Origin: Theocolax elegans
Taxonomy: Eukaryota; Arthropoda; Insecta; Hymenoptera; Cerocephalidae
DNA length: 64,000 nucleotides
Direction: 5' to 3'
Assembly: GCA_026168455.1 (NCBI GenBank)
Contig: CM047426.1
Coordinates: 84,471,986 to 84,535,985, forward strand
Shown here: positions 1 through 13,200 of the stretch, one piece after another
Layout of the letters: every line of letters begins with the position of its first letter
Position numbering within the stretch: the first letter of the stretch is position 1
Notes under the pieces: model-generated
Seen by the model: only the letters and a program-made list of their open reading frames with translations
Told to the model about the DNA's origin: nothing
Database searches by the model: none
Translations under genes and position numbers: made by a program

Positions 1-2950
1 GTTTGATAGTCCTCCTTGTCAGTTTCCTCGATACCTGAGAAATAATACCGTCCGCATAGACGTATCCTCAATCTACACCCATACATTTATATCCTCGACC
101 TCAGGTGTACAAACAAACCGCGGGCGCTGTTGCTAAAAATTCCGTTACGCGCGCGAGTTTAATCTTTCGCTTCGAGCAATTTGATTCGGTTCGCAGCCGG
201 CTTTTCCTGCGCCCACGTGTAACTCTGTATTTGTATGTCCGTGTACGTGATACACGTAGGAGAGGTCTATGCGGCTACGTGTGCATTATACATGTGCATT
301 CCGCTTTATTTCGCGCTCGATAGTTCTATCGCGCGTCTGTAACACATCGACGTAAAACCCGACGAAAAAATAAAAAAAACTCGAGCAAAATTGCCAGGGG
401 AGCTCAGCCTCTGTTTCTCTGTTTCGTTCATTTTTTATTTGCAGCTGCGTTCTCGCCCCCGCTTGTCCCTCCCTCCCTCTCTCTCTCTTCCTCTTTTTAT
501 ACGTCGACGCGCTCTGCGCCAAATGAAGTTGTTATAGGTGCGTCATTTTAATATTTTCTCCGATTTTCAAATATTTGTTACGCGAATCATGCGCTCTTTT
601 ATTTCCGATCCCTTCAATTATCAACTACGAATATAAATAAGGAAACTTATTAATTTGTTGCCTTTTCTTATTTATTATCATCGGCATTTTGGATTACCAT
701 ATTAACATTAACAAATCACTAAATTTAGTTGAATACGTATAAGAATCCATAGAGCTATGCAATTTTATTAATTTAAATTCTTTATTTATATCTAGTATCA
801 CGTCTCAAAGTATCAAAATTGTTTTTTTTTATTTCTTTCCTTTTCTATACTACTTAAATTCATCAGTTGAATAAAGAAAAAATAGTCGAACCTAGTGAAA
901 GAATAAGCAAGAATGAAAATTGAACGATCAAAGTAGAAAACGATGTAATGCGTCCCCTTAAGAAGCGCAAAATTAACAAGTTCCTGACAAAGAAGAAAAG
1001 AAATCCCAAGAAGAAAAAGGAAAAGAAGAAGAAGCTCCATGAAAAAGGAGTAGTATAGGGTAAGGTGAAAAAGGCGAAGCACCGGAGCCGCCGTATACTT
1101 TGACTCTGTTGACCGCGGTGCTCGAGATTCTATATATATATATATATATATATATGTACAACGTATACGTATATTCGTCCAGCCGCGGGAGATGAGAAAA
1201 TTCATATTCAGAGCGATGATATTAAAGTCACGCGCGTGGGCGGCAGTGGCGGCGGCAGCGACAGTTGGTCTTTTGTATTTCGAATTGCATGACGGTGGTG
1301 GTGCCTGCGAACGAGCAAACGTTTAGGCGGCTTCTCCGGTTTCAAGCGTCTAGCCGCTTTCAGCACGTCCTTTCTGTAATACATGCCGAGGTCAGACGCA
1401 CCGAGTTGCCGACGCGGATGCACTAATAACGACGACGTTCCTAAGAATATAAAAATAAAGCGGCCTTGCAAGGACTCGTTGATTCGGTCTAACAAAAGCC
1501 GGTTCATCGAACTCTTTTCTAATTATCAAAAACATTTTAATTATCACAAATCTAATCAATGTCGTGTCTTGTGATAATTATGTTTAACGTACGTTCTGTT
1601 AGGTTGATCATAAAAAATACATCTTGGACGTTATTGCGCGTTTGTGTAAATATATGTATTTGTGCATAAATCCCTGTGGCAAAATATCAGTTGCTCCTTG
1701 AGTACCTAGAAAATTGAACTTGAACCCCGTAAGCCGCCAACCAAACTGTTAAAGAAGACATTCGAACGCAGCAATCAGAGCGCTCTAAAACATCAGGAGA
1801 CCGAGAGAGAAGAACAATGGTTAGGATGCGTAATAACACGAAGTCGAGAGTCATCGGCGCGCGCAAGCACAATGAAAACCACACGTATCGCTCGCGGAAC
1901 AATGGGGCGCGTAGGAGGTTGAGAGTGGGCGGAGGGGGAGGAAGGGAGGTTGTTCGCTGGGTACCTCGAAACGCATAGCCCGAGTTTGACGGCACCTCCT
2001 ACCCGTCTGAAGCACCCTATCGGATATTCGACGACGAGGGGGTGATACGTGTGCAAATGGCTAGGGAGCACATAAGGGATTCGGTATATAGGCCTCCTCG
2101 CTAGGGGCCTTTGATTGGTCAGCCGGCGAGTCTCTATGTGTATATGTACTACGACTGCATCGGTGATTTTCGGGCCTTACGCGAGCACGGATTCTCGCTC
2201 TCGGTCGAACTGCCTTCGAAGCCACCCCTAGGGAGGCAACTATGGCGACCCAACCGGGTGGCATACATATCGAATGCACCGCCGCGGCTTTTGTTCCGGT
2301 GGGTGTGTGTTTGCCGGCCAGCGTATATGCTCGCTCGAATAATTGAAACGTGTAATTTGATCCCAACAATCGAATGGTTGATTGTGCTCTTGCGATCTCT
2401 CACGCTTTTTCGCGTCTGCGGATGCAGTTTGTATTTTTATATTTTTCTATTCCACGCGAGAAATTACTGATGCGAAAATATAATAATTATTATAACCGTA
2501 TAATAAATCTAAGTGTATATAGATATTGTTAATTTAGATTTTTCTACCAACGGATTTATTATTTGTAATTATTGGAACTTCTAACAAATCCACGGTACGT
2601 GAAACTATGGTAATGGTACTTCAAAATAGCACGGAAGCTGCAGCAGTAGCGCGTATATGCAAGCGGTAAACTACAAAGAGGGTGGTGAATCGTCATCGAC
2701 GATTTCCTGGCGAAAACGTTCCCGGTATTATATTCATCTACGATGGACTCGAACGCAACCGCTTGTGCAAATGTGCAAGAGCCTTTTAAGCGAGATTCCC
2801 TTTTAGATGTACCGCCCTGCGAGTTTGACACACGACCGAGACACTGCAACTGCGAGAACCGACGAGCCTGTGTACTTATTTACATGTACTTTTTTCGAAT
2901 AAAGATTCATTTGTTTCTCTCCTTTTTTGTACTCCTCTCTACTTAGACGA
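1..2950. other. CpG-containing block, no gene recognised
   Basis: Higher GC with undepleted CpG, a (TA)n run at 1131-1155 and GGCGGC tracts near 1238. The longest frames (119 codons from 2111 on the plus strand; 67 codons from 2743, MDSNATACANVQEPFK) match no family I know and have no flanking splice or start context that decides for coding. Possibly regulatory or untranslated exon sequence. Confidence 0.4.
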
Positions 2951-5900
2951 TTGAATTTCGATATACCGATTGGAGGACAAGTTTTTAGCGATTAAAGCAT
3001 TTGTCGATTGGTGCAATTAATGGTACAGAAATGTGGTTAATTTTAAAAATTAAAGCATATTTTTTGCATTAATACACGAAGCAAAAATAAACAGAAAAAT
3101 GTACTACATTATTTAGTATCTGAGTGACAAACTTGATTTGTGAACATATTTATTACCTAAAAAAACTACATTAAAAGTATTCAATAAATTTTACTCAACT
3201 TTCACTAATACGGTAACATACTACCGAAACCCAAAAAATAACTGAACCTTTGATCAATTTGTACCGAACGATCCAGTAATTTTAAGAAATTTTTACAAAA
3301 AATTCAGTAATTTTTTGCGTTTGATAGTCTGTTACCGCGTTAGTGAAAGTTTAGTAAAATTTTTTGAAACTTTTCTCTCTGTATAATATTTGTAGTTAAA
3401 TTTAAAAAAACGAAAATTCGTTTTAGCTGTTCATATGGTTAGCGCCGCGTATACCCATATCTTGCCTCGGGTGCGCGACACGCGCCCCTTGATAAAGTAA
3501 GAGGCATAACTAAATATTAATTCCTACGTAAATATCTGTAAACTACGTGGTAAAAAGTTAAAACTAAACAAATGCTCACATTTTACTATTATACAAAGTT
3601 ACTAAAACTCTAACAATTTTTAGTTCTTTTTTTTTTTGTTAAAAATCAATTTAGTAAAATATAACTTTCTCGATTTCAAATAAAAAGTACATTTAATGTA
3701 GTAAGTTTTGTATTTAAAAATTGCGTGTTCACCATATAAACAAAGAAAAGTTAATGATTTTTTATCAGAGTGTTAGCGCATCAACAAATACGTCAGTATT
3801 AATATCCTGAAGCTATCTGTTCAAATTTCCAAACATTCGAAAAAGTTATACGTTGCTTTAATTATTTATTTACATTATTTTCAGTGTTAAACTCATTTTA
3901 GATTCATAATTTTACTAGTAGAAAAATATTTAAGTGCTCAAAATAATCAAAGAGGATAGTAGTAACAAATACGTTTAAACATGCAAATGACAAGGCCACT
4001 ACGATTGAGTATACATTAAATGCATTTTCTTCAGTACCAAGTGTGAAGATGACGAAAACACATGATATCTATAACCTTCGACTAAAAGACATTTATGCGC
4101 TAGTAAAACAGACGAATCTTTAAGTACGGTAAGTATTATTAGAGTGTAACTTTATGGTTTGATTTTTCTTTCGTAAATAATAAAATTATATTTAATTTCT
4201 TCAAATATAACTTATACATTTATATATGCCTTTTATATTAATTATTGCGGTGCTAATGAACAATAAATAACGTTGCTAAAAATTGGCACCTAAGGAATGA
4301 GAATGAGCCTTCTTTATTTTAAAATGAAATTTTGGTTCGGAAAGATCAATAAATAGACTATACATATATATAAAAGAGATGTTTGTAATTTTATTTAATT
4401 GTCTATATATTCTAGGGACAAAATTTATCTTTATATTACATGCTATTGATTAAAGAAAGTGACTTTGTTGTATACGTAATAAAAAAATTATAGAATTATT
4501 CTAATTATATTTGACATTTATAGATTAAGTTATTAGAAAAAAGAGAATGAATAATAATTAATATAAAAGTTAAAAAATTAAGACTTTGAACAGTAGAATT
4601 GGTTGTCGTTACTCATTGAATCTTGGCATGAGTTAGAGGAAATATGGAACCATATTTTTGAAGCACAGCAAGAACTAGTACAAAATTCAAGACATATCTG
4701 TGTCTAAGTAGACAAATTTAAATGCCTCAAAATACATACGTAAGACACAAATGATTAACAGTTTACATTATTTTGTATATTGCTATAAATAATTATAATT
4801 AAGATAAATATTTCTTACAGTACTTTTTCTCTTTCCCAAAATTACATTTGAAAGTAAAGTATCTTACAACAGATAATGAAAATTGGTAAATGGGTATTTT
4901 AAGAATCAATTAAATAACATTGCAAATAACATTTGCACTGGAGGTATAAATTCAAATTTTAGTTTTTGAAGATGCAAGTGAAGATAAAATATAAATATAA
5001 ATTATAAAAATAAATATATAAAAATATATAAATATAAATATAAATTTATAAGTTGCATTATTTTTTTTTATTTTATTCTCTAAAGGAACCCGATACACGC
5101 CATATTAAATCTAGAAATAGGAAATTGATTTCTTAAAAATTAACTTATAAATTAATAGGGACTTTGGATTTAATACTCGCCATCGAAAAAACCCTGGTAC
5201 ATTTCTGAAAAAATGCACCTGAGAATTTTGGAGTGGCGTGGATTTGAATTCAATCCCCTTGAGCATTATTATTTTAATTTAAAACATAGCCCTATATTTA
5301 TACATATATTTGTTTATAAAAACAAATTTTCTTATAATGCAGAAAATCGGTATTAGATATCTTTTACTATGTATGTACCAATGCTGTTCATGCGGGAAAA
5401 GTCTACTTTCTAACATTGATACGGATATTTATTCTACTCGCTCACTTTATGCGAACTTTGTTACAATATATTTTCGATAATATATATTACTTTTAAAATA
5501 ATAATATTAACGGATAAATTAATCTAATATAAGGAAAACGCTTATATAGTTACCGTCGGTTGAGTGACAAATATCGAAGCCTTCTAAGTTGAATGATCAA
5601 CTATACGCCGTTAATTCTAATATTAATGCGTTTGATTTAGCTTTTGCTATTTTATTTAGATCAGATTGTAAAAATCTTGAATATTTATTAAAAAAGTCTT
5701 AATAAGTGTTGAATGTCGAATTAAATATAATTCTTGGATACCTAAAAGATATAGGCATTTGTATTATATAACTGCTGTTAATACAGTTTACATTACAATG
5801 TATTTATGTTTGTTAAAAGGAAAAAGATTTAGAAATATAATTTGTATTTCTTTAATTATTCTTTTAACTATTTTTAAGATTGTTTACGTATAACATATTG

Positions 5901-6715
5901 ATTAAATAAAACGAAAATATTATATTGCAGTGCAAACAATAATATAGCTGTAATTCGCGTATGTCATAACATCACATTAATAGCCACTAATGTATCATGT
6001 GTAAATTATGAATTATTTTAAATATGTTTAACTAATAAAAAATAAAGTACTAACAGAAAATCAAATATAAATGATACGCCAATAAATTTAATTAAATAAA
6101 AAGATAATTTTAACAAAAAAATGAGAAATTACTATTTTTTGTATTTGATAAATTAATATGCTTTGCAATAAATCGATAGTTTAAATCAATAATAACTATA
6201 TTAAATTTACAGTTTCCAGTGTTTTACGTGGAATGACGTTTTGTTATAAAATTTACTGTGATTTCATTACAAATATTATGATTTTTTAGAATAATTTTTC
6301 TACAATATCTAATATGTCTTAGGTATGCAGGGCTATCACGGTAATAACTAAACAGTATAGTAATTTTTTAACGCTAAGCTGATATCCGCTTAAAAACTAA
6401 AAGTAGATAATACCTACACGTATAAATATTAGTGAGTAGCGATATATTTCCGAAAAAGGAGGAACTTTAATAAATTAAACATTAATGAAATGAATGAGTA
6501 ATTTAATAGATACTCACTTATTAATTAATTTATTATGTACAGTGTCATTTTATATAATCTTAAAAATTATACATTAATTTTGTATAAATTTGCTAAAACT
6601 ATATTGTAATGAGTAATGTAAAAAATAAGATAAAAGTAAATGTAACTACAGTGAAAGACTAGATAATACTACAAATCTTGGCAATTAATTTCTGGTAAAT
6701 TTTCGTGAAAAAGTC
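2951..6715. other. AT-rich stretch, nothing recognised apart from the MITE at 3172
   Basis: Poly-A/T-rich sequence with dense stops in all frames. A short GC-rich island (3440-3500, CGCCGCGTATACCC to GACACGCGCCCCTTG) stands out, but I could not assign it. Confidence 0.5.
3172..3374. mobile_element. Small inverted-repeat element (MITE), ~200 bp
   Basis: Left: AAATTTTACTCAACTTTCAC then TAATACGGTAACATACTA. Right, reversed: AAATTTTACTAAACTTTCAC then TAACGCGGTAACAGACTA. The arms are ~50 bp with a few changes. Confidence 0.7.
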
Positions 6716-7395
6716 GTCTGTATAATAGCCTCCGGACGTTGGTTCTCGTTTTCCAGGCCATTATCCGTTCGCGCGCGCAAACATAATCTCGCAAGAAAAG
6801 TCTGAAAATTTCATCGAGAAGGCGGAGACAGTGCCGGGAGGGACGCGTCCGTCAAAGGGGTAAAAGTCTCTTCCAAGTTAGACTATCAAAAGACGCGTCT
6901 CAGCAAAAGAGATGCAGCACATCATCCCTCGAAGAAGAAGCTCCTCCCGCGTAACGTCCACGTTTTTTCCCCCGAGGTAGAAGGCAAGGCATCTTTACCA
7001 TTCTTGCCGGAGCACTTCCCCAGCCTCGTTATAATCCTCCGAGGTTATAAGGCACCCAAAGGCGCAAACGTGTGTACGTGCATATTCATATTCCTTTGGT
7101 AGGTTGAAGTACGAGGAAAGCTTGGTAAACCATCGCGCGAAGTGGCCTCCGCCTTCGCCTCCTAATGAGACGAGAGTTATATATTGTACTAACGAGCTCC
7201 ATTTCCCCGTGGCTTTCTTCGTGAGTAACTCCCTCTTTTCAGCCTGGACAAAAAAAAAACAGAAGGAGACTCCAGAAGGTATAGCCCAAGTCAAACGCCA
7301 TCGTGATAATGGTGCGCAAGGTCCCCTGCAACAATCATGAGCAAACACATCTTGTCTTCTCTTTCAGCCTGTCTCTCTCTCTCTCTCTTCTTCAG
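6716..7395. other. CpG-containing host flank left of the CR1/L2-like LINE
   Basis: A GC-richer block, probably continuous with 10273-10540 before the LINE inserted. It ends in (CT)n at 7370-7391. No coding region recognised. Confidence 0.4.
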
Positions 7396-9837
7396 GACTA
7401 TTCACATTTGTATAGTAATATTATTATTGCTGGAGACCTAAATTCGAATTTATTACTCGCAGATTATTACAGTTCACATTTGCTAGATTTAATTAGAGAA
7501 TATTCTTTATTCTTAGTACCATTCAGGGCTACCCACCATTGTGATGGTTCTGATACATGGCTTGATGTCATCATTGTTGATTCTGAGTCAAAAGTTAAAT
7601 CAGTTAAGCAATCATCCACTCCTTTTATCTGCGGTCATGACTACATTATTATTGATTATTGTTTACCTACTATGCTAGTGAAGCCAAACACTCGTATTAT
7701 CCGTGATTTTAGGAACTTTAATCCTGTTGAATTTTCGAGAGCGATTACAGTTGATCTTGCTATCATTCAGGAACTACCACATGATTTTGTGAATGTGGAT
7801 TATTTACTGAACTCCATTCATAGTTCTCTTACAACAAATCTTGACATCCATGCACCCTTTGTTTCACGTGTCGTTCGCCCACGTCCAGCTCCATGGATGT
7901 CTGAAGCTCTTTTAGCTATGCGTAAGGAGCGTAACAGGTTATATAAAGTGGCTACGCGCCGTAGTGATAGTAATATGTTGATTGAATACAAGAGGCTTCG
8001 TAAAATTTTAAAATGCAAAATTAAACAGGCGAAGGATTCGTATTTTGAGCGGATGTTGCAGGGTAGTTCGAGTGATTCGGATTGCTGGCGTCTTTTGAGA
8101 AGGTTAGGCATTGTCGGTGATTCTTTGAACTCCCCGCTTAAATTTTTTTCGATTGACGACCTTTCTCAACATTATGTGTCGGTCACTAGACGTCATCCAC
8201 AATGTAGTTTACACCAGTTGGTCGAGATTCTAGATAGTATTCCGGAGTCTGTTTATCCATCTTTTGCGTTTCGACCTGTTTCGTATGATCAAGTGGCTGA
8301 GGCCTTTATGATCTGCCTTCCCAAGGCTAAGAGCCGTAGTTTGGATGGTTTATCATTGTATTATTTTAAGGAGGTTTTACACGCCATTGTGCAAATTTTA
8401 CTGATTTATACAACTTATCTTTACAGACTAAGCTATACCCTACGATGTGGAAAAGAGCCCTAATTGTGCCATTGAGTAAAGTTTCTAGGCCGCTGTCACC
8501 GTCGGATACTAGACCAATCGCGAATCTTGCGCATTTTGCTAAGGTTTTCGACCGTTTGATTACTCATCAAATAGTAGAGCATTTGGAGAGTAATAATATT
8601 TATCACCTTTTCAGTCTGGGTTCCGATCTTCATTTAGTACACAGACTGCGTTGATCAAGATCACTGATGATATTCGCTTTGCTATTGATCGGGGTATGGT
8701 GACTCTTTTATTGCTCTTCGATTTTAAAAAAGCTTTCGATACAATAAGTCATACGGAGCTTCTGAAAACCCTTAAATCTTTGAATTTCGACAATGACGTT
8801 ATAGAGTGGTTTTATTCTTATTTAAGTGATCGATCTCAGGCAATTGTGGATGAAGATGGTGTTCCCTCGTACTTCCTTGGGACGTCTGCTGGTGTTCCTC
8901 AGGGATCAACCCCAGGTCCTATTATTTTTTGATTTTTATTAATTCTATCCTGAATCGTCTGGTTTTTTCTAAGGGAATGTTGTTTGCCGACGATTTGCAG
9001 TTGTATATGCATTGTCGGCCTAATGATTGCAATTTGTGTATGGAAAGAATGGCGGCTGATGCTTGCTTGGTGACTAAGTGGGCACAAGAGCATGGTCTGG
9101 ACTTGAATTTTGGTAAGACGAAGGCAATTTTAATTGGCTCGGTACAACAGCTGAGATTTGTAAATAGGGAATCTTTGCCTCCTCTTGTGGTTGATGGCCA
9201 TGAAATTGAGCTAATTGACTCTGTTCGTGATCTTGGGGTGCAGATTTGTAGCAATCTTCAATGGAATGCCCACATCTCCGGCGTGGCTTCAAGGGTTCAT
9301 GGTGCTTTGCATAGGTTGAGAAATTGTGGAAATTTTTTGTCGATGCCCTTGCGGAAGAAATTGGTTGCCACATTAGTTTTACCACACTTTGATTATGGAT
9401 GTCTAGTATATTGTGATCTGCCAGATTACTTAAGTGTCAAGTTGCAGCGATTGTTCAATGTTTGTGTGCGCTATATTTATCGTTTAAGAAAGGATGCGAA
9501 GCTGGAGAGTTTTATTGTTAAGTTAAATTGGCTAACTGTGGCACAGCGACGCACATTTTTTCTAGGTGTTTTGACTTATAAGATTTTGACCTCTGGGAAA
9601 CCAGAATACCTTCACGAGTTGCTTCCTCCACCTCGTGATGATGTGCGTCGCTCTGGTCGAAATCAGCAATCCTGTTTTGAACGACCTATTGCCTCTACAA
9701 ATACATTCCGGAATTCTTTTACCTTCCAAGCTATGGATCTGTGGGATACCTTACCGGCTGAGTTGAAGATTGCTAGGAATGTGGACACATTTAAGTCTCG
9801 TCTGTGTGATTATTTATTGTCTGGCGCCAGAAATTAG
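7396..9837 (+). pseudogene. LINE endonuclease/reverse transcriptase, frameshifted
   Basis: Remains of the single polyprotein that nicks target DNA and reverse-transcribes the element RNA. In order: C-terminal half of an APE-type endonuclease with the GDLNSN motif (near 7432) and a GHD variant of the SDH motif (near 7635); a spacer with basic coiled segments (about 7900-8120); the RT with motif A DFKKAFDTI (near 8722), motif B GVPQGSTPGP (near 8892) and motif C FADD (near 8982). The C-terminal region resembles the CR1/L2 pattern, with WLTVAQRR (near 9529), PEYL and WDTLPAELK, and there is no RNase H. The frame shifts near 8397, 8609 and 8928. The RT catalytic aspartates are still readable, so the copy is not ancient. 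Confidence 0.88.
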
Positions 9838-10272
9838 AAATTAGTAATAAGATTTTTAGTTATTAGTATTATATTAGTTATTGTATATATATAGAGAGAG
9901 AGTTGTAAAGAGTTGTAAATAGTTGCAAATAATTTAATTTAATTTATAATTTATAGCATTTTCTGTTAACATTTTCAAGAATAGTCGAAGAGTAGTCCGT
10001 TGCGTCATGTCTCTTTTATTTTGAATTATTGATTCTGTAATGATCTGTGATGAATTTTATTTTATTTATTTAGTATTATATTTTATTTAGTATTATATAG
10101 TGTTATAGTATTGTTATAGCAACTGTTATTATTAAAATATGCGCATATATTGTATTATTCACCGACGCCGTCTGAACTGTTATGGATTTTATTGTAAATT
10201 TTATTATGTACCTTGCCTTAAGGATAAATCTTTCCTAGGCAATAATAAAAGCTTTTTCAATCAATCAATCTC
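7396..10272 (+). mobile_element. CR1/L2-like non-LTR retrotransposon, 5'-truncated
   Basis: The element starts inside the endonuclease coding region directly after a (CT)n tract and ends after a 3' UTR (9838-10272) with a short repeat tail, CAATCAATCAATC. Just before the tail is a stem, GCCTTAAGGA / TCCTAGGC (about 10212-10240), of the kind that CR1/L2-type reverse transcriptases recognise, followed by AATAAAAGC. (TC)n sequence flanks both sides (7370-7391 and 10269-10285), so the target duplication cannot be told from the microsatellite. Truncation, frameshifts and decay show it is dead. Confidence 0.88.
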
Positions 10273-13200
10273 TCTCTCTCACTCACTCTCTCCCTCCTTC
10301 CCTCCATCCCTCTCACTTTGTTGTTGGTCAACTATAGGAGTAGAGGGTGACCTCGGATCTGTACGTGACACTCTGTTAGACCAGATACCCATCGTTGGGG
10401 CTGTGAAACGCGTGTGTTAATCGTGAATCGTCCTTTGGTACACCAAGACCACATCGAGGCTGTAGGTACTTGACTAATATTTTAGTACACGTGCACACGT
10501 TCAAGAGGTATGGTCCTTTGCGCGGTTAGAATAATTATGGGCCTTTCATAAAGTTTAAAGAGATACACGTAAGCTCGCTATTCGACATAGTAGTCTATAC
10601 AGTAAATGATTTTCTATCCACTACGTACAAAACATTGTTTTGTATTCGTCATAATTTGAGCAACAATTTATCAACATAAATATTCTTCTGAATTTTGAAG
10701 TGGTACACAATATCTATCGATCGATATTTACAGAATGTACTATTTGTTTTTTAAACAATTGATTATTTGTAAAAAGAACGTGTAAACAACAGTTGACTAT
10801 ATTTTTGGTTAATACTGTACCACACGAATACAATTAAATTCGGTACCCTGCGTTTCATGCTCATACGTAACGGAGAGGGAGAGAAAGGCGCCGGAAGAGC
10901 GGCAAACCCCCTATGGAGTTATTGTCTATAGTACTGGCTCCTGCTGTTGCCTAGTAAACATGGCTCGTCTAATGGCGCCTGAGCGACCATTCCGTCCTTT
11001 TCCAAAGGACATATTGTTTAAGCATCTTAATCTATCAATAAACGATATAAAATCATGTGCACGAAATACTCTAAATTCCAAAAATAAATATATTTAAATT
11101 ATATATTTAAACGAAACGCGACATTTGCATTATGGAGTCAAATAGTATTATTTTATAAAAATGCTATAAAAACACTTAGAAAAAAAAGAGTATTTAAACG
11201 ACGGAATGTTAAGTACTCATATATTATCGGGTTATTTCATAATATACGCGATATTATATTTGAAATAAGAACCTCGTATCAATCTTGTTGTGGAAAACAA
11301 CGCCTGCACAAACGCGTATACATAGAAATTTCTCGGAAAGATAAGCCTAGAATATTCTTAGAAAAATCAGAATCCGGAATGATTGAGAAACCATGTAACA
11401 TTTCACATTTCCCCATCAGCCGAGGATGGAAAAAACGAGGAAAAAAAGGATCGCACAACAGACTCATCGAGGGGTAGAAAACAGCCTTTGTTAACCTTCC
11501 CGAGTGCGCCGCGAATCAAGGCGTATCTCTCGCGCATCGCATTTCATTCCATCGGGCCTCTGGTCTCCCTCTCGCTCTCTTTCACTTTCTTTCTATCTTT
11601 CCATTTCATTTTCATACCGTAGAAGAGGATGGGAGAAAAAAACCACAAAAGTTTTACTCCCTCGACAAGGTAAAAACGCAAACGCGGAAAAGTATCGCTT
11701 TTGCACCCAAGATGGAGAAGTATAACGAGTGAGTATAACGTTTCCGGCAGCGATTTGAAATCGAAATGGATTCACAGCCGACAGAATAGAAGAAAAACCC
11801 GGTGACCAATTGTTGTCCTCGCATCGAAATCGTTATCTCTCGTAGGACTATTCGGGTTTATATAGATCGGAATCGATATTTCTTTCGAGATGAGGAATGG
11901 GAAATAGATCCGTTCATGGTTCAATTCATTAAGAGATATGTTCTTCAAGAATGATTGTTCTCACGATACATAATGCATGTAGTATCAGTGCAAAAGAACA
12001 GTTGTTTGTTCAACTGCATTGAGTCGTGTCGTTTCTGACGAATTCTTTTTGACCTGATAAATTCAATACTTTGTAAATGCTTAATATTGAAAATTGTTAA
12101 TTGCTAGTCTAATCAAAATATTATTATTTTATATTTGTTTACATAACGATTGTATATTAAAAAAACTTTTCATGTTCTTCAAAATAATTACTCACAGATT
12201 GACGAAATCTTAACGATCAGGTTGAGCACATATTTGTTATGTTCAGTTCCTATACATAATAATTGTATAACAATATTGATTTTATACCAATTGAGCTTAC
12301 CATATAGAGTAATTTACTGATCCATAAGTACTGTTTTTGTACAAATAATTATTTTATATTAAAATGTAAGCAATATTATAAGAACATTCCCCTTCGTTAA
12401 GATACAACCTATACTTGTGTAGAATAGTTAAAACAATTAACCTCGTACACTAGTTCATTAAAAGTCTTGAAACTTATCACAATTATAGATTGTAACCATC
12501 CTTTTACTTATCGTAATCGACTGCGTTAAACAATATTCTACGCTATTGTAGTGAGAGCGACGCTTTTGAACGGATTCGCGAGCCGTGTACCTGTATCACG
12601 AGACACTAAAACGCTCTCTTGCTCATCGGACCGCCTGTACGACGAACACCTCAACGAGTCGACAACGCTTTTGGCCATCGAGATTCGACGCTAGCGCAAA
12701 CAAACCGGCGATGAGCAAGGAGCCATCCGATCTCAACTAATTTATAGATAAGTTCGAGCACATGTATAATATTGTAAATATTAAATAAAAAACGTAATCT
12801 TAAACTATATTATTAAGTTACAAGATTAAGCCGTAGCAAAGGGCAATATTTTTGTGAATTTACTTAAATTTTAATATAAAACATTAATTTATGTAAAAAG
12901 TATATATGCCTTGTGTAAACGATATTCCCTTGATGCGGCCCCCGGAAAATTGGTATCAGTAGAAAGTGTTTTCTGTAAATTAGGTATTTATTATAGATCG
13001 CGAATTAAATAAATTTCTTTAATTCATTAAATAAAGACAATGGAATTATGACGATCCACTATTGTTTCACTTACCTTAAGATATTAATTACTAGACATTA
13101 TTTTTTGTCTAACATACCTTTTATTTGATAATGAGAATTTTTGTTAATGTATAACTAAAAAATGATAGCAAAGAATATGTCAGTCCCATATTATTTCTTA

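Noticed and set aside
2111..2470. 119-codon plus-strand frame
   Set aside because: Several overlapping frames on both strands in a GC-richer block, no domain, and no start or splice context favouring one.
2743..2946. 67-codon frame starting MDSNATACANV
   Set aside because: Protein-like for about 45 residues, but no homologue recognised and no splice structure; kept only as a note in the region entry.
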